Assembly (NCBI RefSeq): GCF_029784155.1
Contig: NC_073693.1
Span: forward strand, 232,949,102 to 233,013,101
Reading direction: 5' to 3'
Source of the DNA: Uranotaenia lowii
Lineage: Eukaryota; Arthropoda; Insecta; Diptera; Culicidae
DNA: 64,000 nucleotides
In this document: positions 9,539-21,075 of the stretch, piece after piece
Numbering within the stretch: the first letter of the stretch is position 1
How the letters are laid out: every line of letters begins with the position of its first letter
Notes under the pieces: generated by a model
Database searches by the model: none
The model's input: the letters and a program-made list of their open reading frames with translations, nothing else
What the model was told of the DNA's origin: nothing
Translations under genes and position numbers: made by a program

Positions 9539-11517
9539 TGTAGCAGTCGCACCATTGAAACTTCGATATAATTCTCCGAACCAACAATGCTATGTTGGTT
9601 CAGCCTAGAGGGTATGCAAACAGGTCAACACTGTTTCGATCCCTTGTCTTAATCGAGTAATCGACGACCTAAATGTCTGGCTCTCTCACTTTAAGATCGT
9701 GTCCAGACAATTATTCGGAAGGGTTGGGATGAGACATACAGGCCCAGAAGACGATCGGAAAACGAGCGACTTATTTGAATAACAATTTCACGAAAATTTT
9801 CTAAAGACCATTCGGGAAATGACGTACTTCCGTCCGAGGTCATTTGCCCTAATATGAGGCTGCACACCATCGATCACTTCAATCTGGATCGTGATCGCGT
9901 GTGGAAGTAGTTTGCTCGCGCCGTTTTTATTTGAATTAGTAGTAGAGGTAAAAGTGATGTGGGATCAAATATTTCGGAGACTAAATTCTTTTCCTTTAAG
10001 CAGGATCAATATTAACTGCTACTATAGGGCTTAGTGCGTGAATGCGTGTGTTAGGTAACTACATTGCAAGGTAAAGTCGTGCATAATAAAAACCCGTGCT
10101 CGTGCTGTGCTAATAATTATTGCCTAATTAGGCACACGATTTCGTTAACAGCAGCTTGCACGAGAATCCACCGCCCAGCCAGCAACAAACGCGATCCGGA
10201 ATTGAAACTCCGGTTGATTGAAGGGACATCTTTACCCTGAAGCCAACCCGAGAGCCCTCTAATCCAACCACGTTGGTCAAGGAATTTCCTCTGCATCCGA
10301 AAATCATCCATAGTCGTGATCATCTGCAGCCTTCCAAGCACCGACTTATTGTGATAAGCGTCCTGATCACACTGAGCTACGAGACGGTCAACGACCCAAC
10401 TACTGTTAGCAGAAGCCGGCTGTTGCCCCAGCAACAGCAGTATAACTCGTTGGAGCAGCACTTTGCCCGTGGTCGAAAGCAACACACGGCCGCTGCCGTA
10501 AGTACATCAACAGCAAAAACAATGCATCGTTCGGTGAGTCCAAATGTATGATTCCCTTTTGTTCCATTAGCAGCATTCATGTTCGTCCACGAAAGACGAA
10601 TCACATCAAATAACCAATATATTGTTTCACGGACTGCTTATCCGTTGGACGCGTCCAAGATTTTTATAAAGTGGATGGCATAAAAGTATGCATACTAAAA
10701 TTTGAACATTATTTATGAACGCCCCACATAAAATCTCCAAGCATAACACTCGAGTGTGGTAAGCGTTACGCTTATCAAATGAACTTCTGGCCCCTTCCTT
10801 AGCACAGCACGGTTCCAGCTACTGAAATCTGAAAGAGAGAGTTAGAGAGAGAATTAATTGCACGCACTGGTAGGAGAATGAAGTAGAGATAGGAAATCGA
10901 GAAACATAGAATAATCACCAATGTACATACTTAGGTTCTAAGACTTTGCCCACTGAGTACAAATGAAAATGAATTATCAAATTGCAAACGAATTATGATT
11001 AGCACTTACCTGAATACAATTCTGAAACACAACATGTTTTTACACTAAAATATTGTATTTCTATTTCGAATGAATACATTATGGGCTCAATCCTCCTACC
11101 CGAAAGTTTTTAGTGGATGAAACACTGATATCACATCACTACGCGTAACGTCGTCCATGTGTTCCGAGCCATGTGCTCTGATTTTGAATTTGCTCTTCCA
11201 CTACCGTTCGCTTTCTAGTGCGATGTTTTCTTTGGTCCTATGATATTAACTTTAGGTATGGGTGATCTCTTACCGGATGTTTTTAGGGAGTTCTAGGGTT
11301 TTTAAAATTCATTTTGAGTGAGTCCGAGTTTCACTCGAGTTTTTCGTTCTTCTTTGAAAGCCTGCCTGAATCGATCCTCATAATCTTTCCGGACTATCTT
11401 CTTGACTCGCCCTGAAGAGAGTCCCAGCCGGGCAATTTAGACGTGGTGTGCAATCTTCGGTAACGAAGTGGCGCATAAGTTGCATACTTGCAAGGGATCG
11501 ATACAGTGCTGGCCACA
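9539..11517 (+). repeat. LTR copy 2 (shared central LTR)
   Basis: This LTR looks identical to copy 1 on inspection. It acts as 3' LTR of the first internal region and 5' LTR of the second. It is not flanked by its own target-site duplication: the left neighbour is the internal 3' end, the right neighbour the PBS. This places it as a recombination product and not an independent insertion. Confidence 0.92.
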
Positions 11518-11520
11518 TTT

Positions 11521-11538
11521 TGGCGCCCAACGTGGGGC
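11521..11538 (+). other. Primer binding site, tRNA-Lys type (copy 2)
   Basis: Same 18-base site as in copy 1, three bases after the central LTR, with the same GGCGCCA inverted match just downstream. Confidence 0.88.
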
Positions 11539-11625
11539 GCCAAACGAGAGGGGGGCTCAAATCTACACAACCTAGAAACTGCAAACAATTTGGACACGGC
11601 AGACTCAGACTATTCGGCGTACGAG

Positions 11626-11883
11626 ATGAACTACATCGGAAAGCAATACGACCGGAGTAGAAGTCATCAAGAGAAAACAGGGGGAAAACCAGAGATGACG
11701 GTGAACTCAAAGGGTATCGAAAGACCGGTTCTACTCTGCTGGAATTGCAGAAAACAAGGACATATTTGGCGTCAATGTAGAGAAGAAAAGAGAATATTCT
11801 GCTACATTTGTGGGAACCCGGGAAAAACATCCACGTTCTGCGACAATCATCCCAAAAGCTCGAAGGCGCAGATGGGAAACTAA
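11626..11883 (+). CDS. gag: gag remnant: nucleocapsid with two zinc knuckles (copy 2)
   Basis: Second array copy of the 85-codon nucleocapsid frame, with the same residues as copy 1. It again overlaps the protease frame by about 75 bases. Loss of the capsid-coding part is shared by both copies, so it predates the tandem duplication. Confidence 0.8.
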   Translation: MNYIGKQYDRSRSHQEKTGGKPEMTVNSKGIERPVLLCWNCRKQGHIWRQCREEKRIFCYICGNPGKTSTFCDNHPKSSKAQMGN

Positions 11884-12689
11884 ATGTGGAATGCAGTGCA
11901 GGGAACGACAACATTCCAACCACTCATTTAGTTCCCAAAAACGAGTTTGAAGATCCGTTCGTGAAAGTGTGTGAAGTAAATGTACACACGGAAACATGTC
12001 CGAGTATCTCAGTACGAATTTTCGACACAAAGTATGAGGCACTGTTAGATTCTGGCGCAAGCGTTAGTGTCACTAGTGTTACAGATATTGCCGCCAAAAA
12101 TGGACTCCAGATGCACCCTAGTTCTTTAAAAATAGTCACTGCTGATAAGACAGTCCAAGAGTGCCTTGGCTATGTTCAGTTACCGATCGAGTTCCGAGGA
12201 ATTACAAAAGTCATTTCAACACTTGTTGTTCCCAAGATTTGTCGGAAGATTATCTTAGGATATGATTTTTGGAAATCCTTTTGTATTCAGCCAATGATGG
12301 CTGGAGAAAACGGGTACGAGGAAATACCAATAGTAGGTGAGAAGAAGGAAACAGAGGTAGATATTGGTATGGTACAACACTCATTGCTGCCCATAGAAAC
12401 GCTTCCGGTTGTCAAAGAGATCGAACGAGATAAAACGCTAGATGTTGCAGCACTGGAATCGCCAGAGCCGTCACACAACTCGCTAAAAATGATCGAAATA
12501 GAACATTATTCGAACGTGGAGAATAGGGAGGTATTAACCGAAGTCATGGAAAAATTTCCGTTTACTACAGAAAATCAAATAAGAAAACCTTTTACTTCAT
12601 TCGAACACGAAAGATTTTTGAAAGACGAAGCTAAACCTTTGTTAGAAGCAAGGAATCTACAAGCCCATCTTGATGATTTGAAAATCTAA
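11808..12689 (+). CDS. pro: Retroviral-type aspartic protease, truncated pol (copy 2)
   Basis: The predicted protein of this second copy (293 codons) is identical to copy 1, including the DSGA active site and ILG motif. It ends at the same place where RT should begin. The intact frame in both copies means either very recent duplication or maintained function; the near-identical LTRs favour recency. Confidence 0.82.
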   Translation: MWEPGKNIHVLRQSSQKLEGADGKLNVECSAGNDNIPTTHLVPKNEFEDPFVKVCEVNVHTETCPSISVRIFDTKYEALLDSGASVSVTSVTDIAAKNGLQMHPSSLKIVTADKTVQECLGYVQLPIEFRGITKVISTLVVPKICRKIILGYDFWKSFCIQPMMAGENGYEEIPIVGEKKETEVDIGMVQHSLLPIETLPVVKEIERDKTLDVAALESPEPSHNSLKMIEIEHYSNVENREVLTEVMEKFPFTTENQIRKPFTSFEHERFLKDEAKPLLEARNLQAHLDDLKI

Positions 12690-13605
12690 AATTTTACAGC
12701 TATGAAAACCTATAATACTAGGAAAGACAATGCACCACAATTAACAAAGTCTGGTTGCAAAAAAATATTAGAACCGCCCTAGTTTGATCAAGCAAATTCA
12801 GACTGCATCCTACCACAAAACCTTTGACTACTGGAGGAAGATTAACTAGTGTGCTGGGAGATAATTAATAAAAATTTACCACAAAATTGCTTGGGTTTTA
12901 AATAATTTGTTCTTTGTTGAAGCAAAAAGCGTTCCCCTCGACCGGAAGTAAGAGCGAGTTCTAAGGTTTAACCTGAGAATGATGACCTAACCACCATAAA
13001 ACTCGGAGCCATACGGCGTTGAAGAGGAGTACTGTATAAGGAAACATAGCGTGAGTTTAGCTGTGGGGTGAGCTAGACGCTGATCGCGAAGTCTCAGAAG
13101 TTCTCGGAAGAGAACAATGTTGAGCAACCCGAGTTAATCGAGCTCACTTCAACAAAGTTCAAAGCGTATTTAAAAATCCAGGAATTTACTAAATTCAAGA
13201 AACTAGGGAAAACAAAACGACCTAACATCGAAACGCGACAACTTCAAGCTGATTGATAGGAAACGAGAAGAGCTCCTATGCTTGCATACGCAAAATTTTC
13301 CCTAATCTTAATTTTCATAAGCTCTTCCCGTTATTTTTCTCATATTTTTTTTTGTAAATAATGTTAGTTTTTATAGTTCACAATAGTTACTTATATCTAG
13401 ATTAGTACTTAGCCTATTTTTTATCACAATTTATATATACAATTCATTTCTTCCCTTATTCTAACTTAGCCTAATTTACAAATTTCTTAACCTATACCAT
13501 CGAGTGCCTTATTGAATCTAATATTAACGTTTTTAGAATTTTAGGGCTATATTTTAAACAAGCAAACACTTGGTTTTGGTTGAAATATTGGAGTATTTTT
13601 TTTGG

Positions 13606-14312
13606 TTAACGGCTGAAGTAATTAATTAAGGGTGATTGTGCACCCGCGCATGAGAAACTTCGCTCTCGTTTTGCGCAAACGCTTATTTGCGTTTCTTTTG
13701 CTGCGAATCCGTTTTCTCCGTATAGTGGCCTAGCTGAAGAGCGACATTCGTTCGGAATTGCGCGGATTTGGTAACGCTTCCTTTTGCCGGAAATTCTTCG
13801 GTGGTAGAGGATTTGGCAGGGGAACTTGAGCCCGAAAACGAGATTCCGACCGGTGGCACTCTTTGGTGAAACACCGAATTCACATCCCAACGGGTTCAGC
13901 AGTGGCGAACGAGGCAAGCGGGCATCCACTCTCGACACGGGGACCTCACTTGGGAGCGCACGCTGTCGTGGGTGGAAAACTGTCGGCCGAGTTCCTTCTG
14001 CTACGAATCTGGTTGGACAGCTCATATTCCCAGTGATTTTGTTCCGAGGTTTGGATGTCAGTTCCTTTTTTCATCTGCCTGCACCTAAAAGAAAGAATTA
14101 AAACAAATATTAGAATTATACTTACCTGAGAGCTCCTTCCATCCAGCGAATTTTCTTCAAAACATTCGATTTTCAATTCCTTTGGTCCGTCGTAGTTCCT
14201 AAAAAAATAAACAAAACATTAGTAATTTACATTTAAACTAACCAGTTTAACTTCGCGCTTCGTTTGAGATCCTTTTTGTAAAATTTTAAGGCCATTTTGC
14301 TGATGATTTACC
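13606..14312 (-). other. Antisense split-gene candidate inside the element (copy 2)
   Basis: This is the copy of the 7974-8680 region and keeps the same open minus-strand segments and donor/acceptor-like signals. Because the two copies are nearly identical, they give no independent test of selection. Confidence 0.3.
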
Positions 14313-15170
14313 TGAAAACCTAAAAAATTTTTGCCGAGAAAAGCACTTTGCACCGATTATGCTGTTTTGATTTTGTTTTGACATTTCTTTCCCACTGGTG
14401 GCCTGCTTTGGTTCATTCAGGTAGTAAGCGTTATGCATAACGCTTGGAAGATTAAGGTGGTGCGGTATACTGATTGCATTTATTAATCAAAAGTTTTGCT
14501 TTTGGAGTTGAAAATGTGATGACATGAAGTAATAATGATTGCTTGGTAGCAATGTAGATATGTTAACCGAATAAATTTCGGTGTTGTATGATCTATTGCG
14601 GATATTTGGTGGTATTATGAAAACTGTTTGGGCAAAACCTTGCTATCCAAAAACATTTGGAGTTGAAGAAAATTTGCTGTTATAGAGTGAAAGAATGTAA
14701 GGGAGATATGCGTTTTATTTGAGGAGAGTTTTCCAGAAAAAGTTGGAGTTGCTCTTACAAATTTAACTGATTGAGTTTTATTGTACCAAAATTGGTTCCA
14801 ACAAATGATTGGACGTTTTGTGAAGAAAACTATCGTTGATTCTGAATGGAATAACTATTTTATGGTCTGAAAATTATCCAATCTTATTGGAATTCGTTCA
14901 GGACCGGATGATTTACGAGAAGTATTTGTTGAGTGCAATTGTGAATGAACTGAAGGGGTAAAAGGTGAGAAAGAATGTCAATTCAAGAGCATTGCATTAG
15001 TTTTATTTTGTAAATAGTGAAAATAACAATACATATTAATTTGAATGAATACCTTCTAGTTCGCTGTACATAATTTCTTTGATTTACCTTAAGTTTCAAT
15101 GTAGTTTCCCTTTACGAAAATTTGGTTTAACTTCTTGAACCAAATTTTCGTAAAAATAAGTCCGGTGTTA

Positions 15171-17149
15171 TGTAGCAGTCGCACCATTGAAACTTCGATA
15201 TAATTCTCCGAACCAACAATGCTATGTTGGTTCAGCCTAGAGGGTATGCAAACAGGTCAACACTGTTTCGATCCCTTGTCTTAATCGAGTAATCGACGAC
15301 CTAAATGTCTGGCTCTCTCACTTTAAGATCGTGTCCAGACAATTATTCGGAAGGGTTGGGATGAGACATACAGGCCCAGAAGACGATCGGAAAACGAGCG
15401 ACTTATTTGAATAACAATTTCACGAAAATTTTCTAAAGACCATTCGGGAAATGACGTACTTCCGTCCGAGGTCATTTGCCCTAATATGAGGCTGCACACC
15501 ATCGATCACTTCAATCTGGATCGTGATCGCGTGTGGAAGTAGTTTGCTCGCGCCGTTTTTATTTGAATTAGTAGTAGAGGTAAAAGTGATGTGGGATCAA
15601 ATATTTCGGAGACTAAATTCTTTTCCTTTAAGCAGGATCAATATTAACTGCTACTATAGGGCTTAGTGCGTGAATGCGTGTGTTAGGTAACTACATTGCA
15701 AGGTAAAGTCGTGCATAATAAAAACCCGTGCTCGTGCTGTGCTAATAATTATTGCCTAATTAGGCACACGATTTCGTTAACAGCAGCTTGCACGAGAATC
15801 CACCGCCCAGCCAGCAACAAACGCGATCCGGAATTGAAACTCCGGTTGATTGAAGGGACATCTTTACCCTGAAGCCAACCCGAGAGCCCTCTAATCCAAC
15901 CACGTTGGTCAAGGAATTTCCTCTGCATCCGAAAATCATCCATAGTCGTGATCATCTGCAGCCTTCCAAGCACCGACTTATTGTGATAAGCGTCCTGATC
16001 ACACTGAGCTACGAGACGGTCAACGACCCAACTACTGTTAGCAGAAGCCGGCTGTTGCCCCAGCAACAGCAGTATAACTCGTTGGAGCAGCACTTTGCCC
16101 GTGGTCGAAAGCAACACACGGCCGCTGCCGTAAGTACATCAACAGCAAAAACAATGCATCGTTCGGTGAGTCCAAATGTATGATTCCCTTTTGTTCCATT
16201 AGCAGCATTCATGTTCGTCCACGAAAGACGAATCACATCAAATAACCAATATATTGTTTCACGGACTGCTTATCCGTTGGACGCGTCCAAGATTTTTATA
16301 AAGTGGATGGCATAAAAGTATGCATACTAAAATTTGAACATTATTTATGAACGCCCCACATAAAATCTCCAAGCATAACACTCGAGTGTGGTAAGCGTTA
16401 CGCTTATCAAATGAACTTCTGGCCCCTTCCTTAGCACAGCACGGTTCCAGCTACTGAAATCTGAAAGAGAGAGTTAGAGAGAGAATTAATTGCACGCACT
16501 GGTAGGAGAATGAAGTAGAGATAGGAAATCGAGAAACATAGAATAATCACCAATGTACATACTTAGGTTCTAAGACTTTGCCCACTGAGTACAAATGAAA
16601 ATGAATTATCAAATTGCAAACGAATTATGATTAGCACTTACCTGAATACAATTCTGAAACACAACATGTTTGTACACTAAAATATTGTATTTCTATTTCG
16701 AATGAATACATTATGGGCTCAATCCTCCTACCCGAAAGTTTTTAGTGGATGAAACACTGATATCACATCACTACGCGTAACGTCGTCCATGTGTTCCGAG
16801 CCATGTGCTCTGATTTTGAATTTGCTCTTCCACTACCGTTCGCTTTCTAGTGCGATGTTTTCTTTGGTCCTATGATATTAACTTTAGGTATGGGTGATCT
16901 CTTACCGGATGTTTTTAGGGAGTTCTAGGGTTTTTAAAATTCATTTTGAGTGAGTCCGAGTTTCACTCGAGTTTTTCGTTCTTCTTTGAAAGCCTGCCTG
17001 AATCGATCCTCATAATCTTTCCGGACTATCTTCTTGACTCGCCCTGAAGAGAGTCCCAGCCGGGCAATTTAGACGTGGTGTGCAATCTTCGGTAACGAAG
17101 TGGCGCATAAGTTGCATACTTGCAAGGGATCGATACAGTGCTGGCCACA
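15171..17149 (+). repeat. LTR copy 3 (3' outer LTR)
   Basis: The third LTR stops at GGCCACA and meets unique DNA starting GCATATTT, whose first four bases are the right target-site duplication. One difference from copies 1 and 2 was noticed: G at 16672 where the others have T. This LTR fixes the true LTR end, because the other two continue into the primer binding site. Confidence 0.92.
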
Positions 17150-17153
17150 GCAT

Positions 17154-18658
17154 ATTTAAAAAGATTTCCAGAAATGGAGACCTGCTGCTTCAGTTATTAT
17201 CAAAAGTATTTCCTTCTTCGGTGCACTTTTCTCTGCTTAACGGTAGTTAATCATGCTGATAGTTTTTTTTTCAGCGAACTCTCGTTAAATTAATTAGTAG
17301 ATTAAATGGCTGGTATTTAGACTTTTAACTGAGCTATGATAAAACTAGAAAAAATACGCAAATCTATACCGAACAGAAGAATCTTACAAAAATAATTGAT
17401 CTTTGAAAAATAGAGCGACATGCTACATTAATGGTATCAATGATTTCGACACACTCTAATACTTAAACTTTCAAAAAACAAAAACTAGCTTACGAATCGT
17501 CATGTAAATTTGGTGTTTTAGGAAATGTTTCCTCATAAACTGTTGATTTTTGATTCGAACTCGAGTCATCTGAGTTATCTTTATGACACTTTACCACTAG
17601 GCTAAATCGTCAGATAAAGTTAGGCAAGCAATAGTTCTAAAATTGAATTTACTTCATCGAGTTAAATTCGCTTTTAGATACTTCGGCAGAAAACGCTCAT
17701 CGTGTTCGATCAACGCCTCGATTTAACAAGTTAAATTAAAAACGCATTTTAAAATTGATCATAATGAAAAGCAAAACTTCCATGAAGGTGAAATTTTGGG
17801 AACAAAACATCATGTAGGATTGTGTACATTATAGATCAAGATGATTTATCGATCTGTAGAGATTAATTTCTGGTGCAAGTAAATTAAAATTTGTTCGTCA
17901 CTTAAGAACCAAATTATTTTTTAACAAAAACATCATCACAGAATTTATAATCAATGATGATAGTTAGTAGAAAGTTTTTAAAAGACCAAAACTAACAACA
18001 ATTTAAGAACATTAACTAACAAATCGCAATCAAAATGAACAAATCATAATTAATATTTTCTAGAAAAAATTTTCAATAAACAAATTGCTGTGTTTGACAA
18101 ACTGAATAAGCTCAGTGTCCTTAAGTGAGTCAAAATGAAGACACGTCACATTTGAACAGCGTTTTGCTTTTACCATTTAAAGGCAATAGTCTTTTTTTGT
18201 CTCTAACAAAAGTTAGTTCACTTAGAAATGGGACAATTACGAAGCGTGTTTCTAAAAAACCCATTCGTTTGATCGAAGTACTTAGTATGAAGGAAATAAA
18301 GGTAATCTTACTATAATTTTTGAAAAAATATATATTTTTCGTTTATTGTAAGAAATATTTCTATTTTATCCTTGGTATCTCCCATTAGCTGGCTAACACT
18401 TTTTTCAGTCGTGTTTTTGATCAATTTTTCCCAATCATACTTTGTAAAATCTGTATTTTGGGTGGCTGCATCCTCTTCCTTCAATTTCCGCTAATTTTTA
18501 GCCCAATCTCTTTTTAAAAGAAAATGAGTGCAATTTGTTGGGTCGAAATCATCAAAACTTGATTATTTTTGTGTCATTAAAAACGTTTTTACTGAAATGG
18601 CTACTGGCAAAATCTGACAAAAACGAAGCAAAACTATTATGAAATTGAGCTTCAAATA
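17154..18658. other. Non-coding flank, one tRNA-like patch
   Basis: Unique AT-rich DNA right of the LTR array. No gene is recognised; short frames near 18.1 kb look random. The SINE-like patch at 17545-17610 is listed separately. Confidence 0.45.
17545..17610 (-). mobile_element. tRNA-derived SINE-like fragment
   Basis: On the minus strand the sequence reads TAGCCTAGTGGTAAAG, like a pol III A box, then about 30 bases later GAGTTCGAATC, like a B box. The spacing is as in tRNA genes, but the tRNA fold is not complete. A tRNA-derived SINE head or decayed tRNA relic fits best. No tail or duplication was found. Confidence 0.45.
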
Positions 18659-18660
18659 TA

Positions 18661-19855
18661 CACTGCCGGCCAAAAGTTTGGGATCACCCACTAAAAAACA
18701 TGCAAATTTTGATCGTTCATATCTCAGCCGTCTTGGGACATATTGCAAATCTTCTGATCTCATTTGAAAGATAATGAGCAATAGCTATTTCGGAGTTATT
18801 TTGCCTAAATATAATGTTTTAGTTTTGAACTTAAAACTTAACCTAAAGTTATGACATTTTCAAAAAATCGCACTCAATATTCAAAGCCGATCATCTCGGG
18901 ATAGGGTGGACCAAATCTAAAAATTTGAGTGGCATTAGAATCCCTATTCTGTACTTCTCAAAACACAATCAAAAAATTTTGTGAAAAAATTCAAAAATGT
19001 ACTTGAAATTAATAAAAAATACACTTAAGTTACCGTCCAAAAGTTTGGGATCACCCCTTTGTATGGTGAGTTTGGGATCATTCTTATAAAAACATGCAAA
19101 TTTATTTTATTCATATCTTTCTCATCTTACATTGTATTGCAGATCTGAAGGTCTCATTTGGAAGCTAAGGAATTGTTTTTTTTTTTTTCATAAATTCATT
19201 CAAAAATTATATTTTGAAGTGAAAACCATAAAAAATCGCCTGAAATTTATTGTTTTTTTGAAAGTTTCCAGTTATGATTCTGATTTTTTTGTAGTTCTCA
19301 CCTTAAAATAAAATTTTTGAATGAATTTATGAAAAAACAACAATTCCTAAGCTTCCAAATGAACCCTTCAGATCTACAATACGATGTTAGATAAGAAAGA
19401 TATGAATAAAATAAATTTGCATGTTTTTATAAGAATGATCCCAAACTCACCATACCAAGGGGTGATCCCAAACTTTTGGACGATAACTCAAGTGTCTATT
19501 TTATTAATTTCAAGTACATTCTTGAATTTTTTCACAAAATTTTTTGATTGTGTTTTGAGAAGTACAGAATAGGGATTCTAATGCCACTCAAATTTTTAGA
19601 TTTGGTCCACCCTATCCCGAGATGATCGGCTTTGAATATTGAGTGCGATTTTTTGAAAATGTCATAACTTTAGGTTAAGTTTTAAGTTCAAAACTAAAAC
19701 ATTATATTTAGGCAAAATAACTCCGAAATAGCTATTGCTCATTATCTTTCAAATGTGATCAGAAGATTTGCAATATGTCCTAAGACAGCTGAGATATGAA
19801 CGATCAAAATTTGCATGTTTTTTAGTGGGTGATCCCAAACTTTTGGCCGCCAGTG
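18661..19855. mobile_element. Foldback element with very long TIRs, TA target site
   Basis: The element begins CACTGCCGGCCAAAAGTTTG and ends with the near-complement (CTTTTGGCCGCCAGTG), between TA at 18659-18660 and TA at 19856-19857. Each arm is about 540 bp and the arms are nearly exact inverted copies around an AT-rich spacer centred near 19258. Inside each arm a second TIR-like word, CGTCCAAAAGTTTGGGATCA, with a similar continuation shows that the arm is built of two diverged copies of one module. The TIR sequence and TA duplication fit Tc1/mariner. There is no transposase frame. Confidence 0.85.
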
Positions 19856-19915
19856 TAGTTGGTAAGGTTAGATCGTAGGTTGCAAAATAAACATAGCAGA
19901 GTACTTTTTTAAGGT

Positions 19916-20119
19916 TTAAAAACAGAAAAAACCAAAGTTTAAGATTTGAAAATTGTTGTTTTTTTTACAAAGAAGTAGTGTCAAATTTTCCATTTTTACA
20001 AAACAATCAGCAAATACATACTTCAATCTGCAAGGAACCGTGCCACGATCAGAAATGTATGATAATTCAACTGCTGGAAATTGTTTGAAATACGGTTTTC
20101 CATAAGTTTTGTCGTCCAT
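19916..20119 (-). pseudogene. Relic of a mariner (ITmD37-like) transposase
   Basis: The minus-strand frame begins MDDKTYGKPYFKQFPAVELS. It aligns by eye with MDDETYVKADYKQLPGQDFY of the ITmD37E-like copy at 54.4 kb, which is the block around the first catalytic Asp. It continues through a region resembling the next helix (KYVFADCFVKM) before decaying. No ends are visible. Only the first catalytic block is preserved, so it is a fossil. Confidence 0.5.
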
Positions 20120-21073
20120 AAGAAATCAACAAGCTCTTTGCCTTGATAGCGGTTTTCCAGCTTACGAACTATGAAACTGACGAAAATTTGTTGCTTGAGG
20201 TTAAATTTTAAAAGTCATTGCTAGGCAACACTTTTAACCTATCGAAGAAGAATTTGCGGGACATTTCAGCGATCTACACTTAGCTTTCCGCTAATTGAAA
20301 ATTAAAAATTCTGGTAAGAGCCTTTACTTCCCTGATGACTTTAACCGTAGTTGCCGATAATGTGCCTCACTCCAATGTTTGATTCGAACTTTGTGAATAT
20401 TTTCGACAGTGTTTGCATACATTTCCACCACTCACGCACAGACAATTTATGACTTATCAACGGTTTTGCCTGCTATCGATTGAATAATGATGGATTTTGA
20501 AGAAAACTGTGCAAAATATATTTTTTTCTTTTTCTCTTGCCTTGAAATTGCACGAATTCTAAAGTTTGAAAATAAAAATATTAAGATAGGATAGAACTTT
20601 TTCAGGCAACTATATGCTGTCAAAATTGTGTATGTTCGATAACCATGAAAAAAGTTATCAGCAAAAGAAAGTGTCCCATTTCAAAATGAACTTAGCTTTA
20701 TTTGACATTTTGCGATGTTCTTTCAATCCATATTTGTTGGAGCGGAATTAATGCAACTACATAAATTCATGATAACATAAAGAAAATTGAAATTCAGCAA
20801 CATTGGAAAATGTCTAATCTAAATACGCACAGGAAAATAAAAATTAAGCTGAAAATAACAAAAAATGCTCAAGCATTTCTACAGTGTGGCTTCAGAGAGT
20901 GATTACCATTGATTGTTTTATTGTAAGTCTGGATTTCCACATTATGGTTTAGCTATAATGTCAAAGGATGAGGTGATACAAATTGAATATTTAAATGCTT
21001 ACACTTAAGTAACACTCTGCTAGAGTGGCTCCAGAGAGTGCCTGTTAGTGACAAAAGCTCGCTACATGTGTAG
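20120..21073. other. Non-coding; holds two copies of a 15-bp word
   Basis: No gene is seen. GTGGCtTCAGAGAGT (about 20886) and GTGGCTCCAGAGAGT (about 21025) occur here, and a third copy lies at about 28240 beyond the LINE. Otherwise the DNA is AT-rich with short random frames. Confidence 0.4.
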
Positions 21074-21075
21074 TA

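Larger units (their letters stand above)
3903..17153 (+). mobile_element. Tandem LTR-retrotransposon array: 3 LTRs, 2 internal regions, one TSD
   Basis: Three 1,979-bp LTRs start TGTAGCAGTC and end GGCCACA (3907-5885, 9539-11517, 15171-17149). They alternate with two 3,653-bp internal regions (5886-9538, 11518-15170), giving an exact 5,632-bp period. The 4-bp direct repeat GCAT occurs once on each outside edge (3903-3906, 17150-17153), so the whole array sits in one target site. This is the product expected from unequal crossing-over between LTRs of one provirus. The tRNA-Lys PBS, two zinc knuckles, a DSGA protease and 4-bp TSD indicate Ty3/gypsy. Very long LTRs plus a Lys PBS resemble the Osvaldo/Ulysses group, which is inference. 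Differences noticed by eye were C8767/T14399 and T5408/G16672, so the copies are nearly identical. Confidence 0.93.

Noticed and set aside
5886..17149. Direct repeats as a CRISPR array or tandem host gene duplication
   Set aside because: The repeats are 5.6-kb LTR-element units with TG...CA ends, PBS and target duplication; the sequence is eukaryotic.
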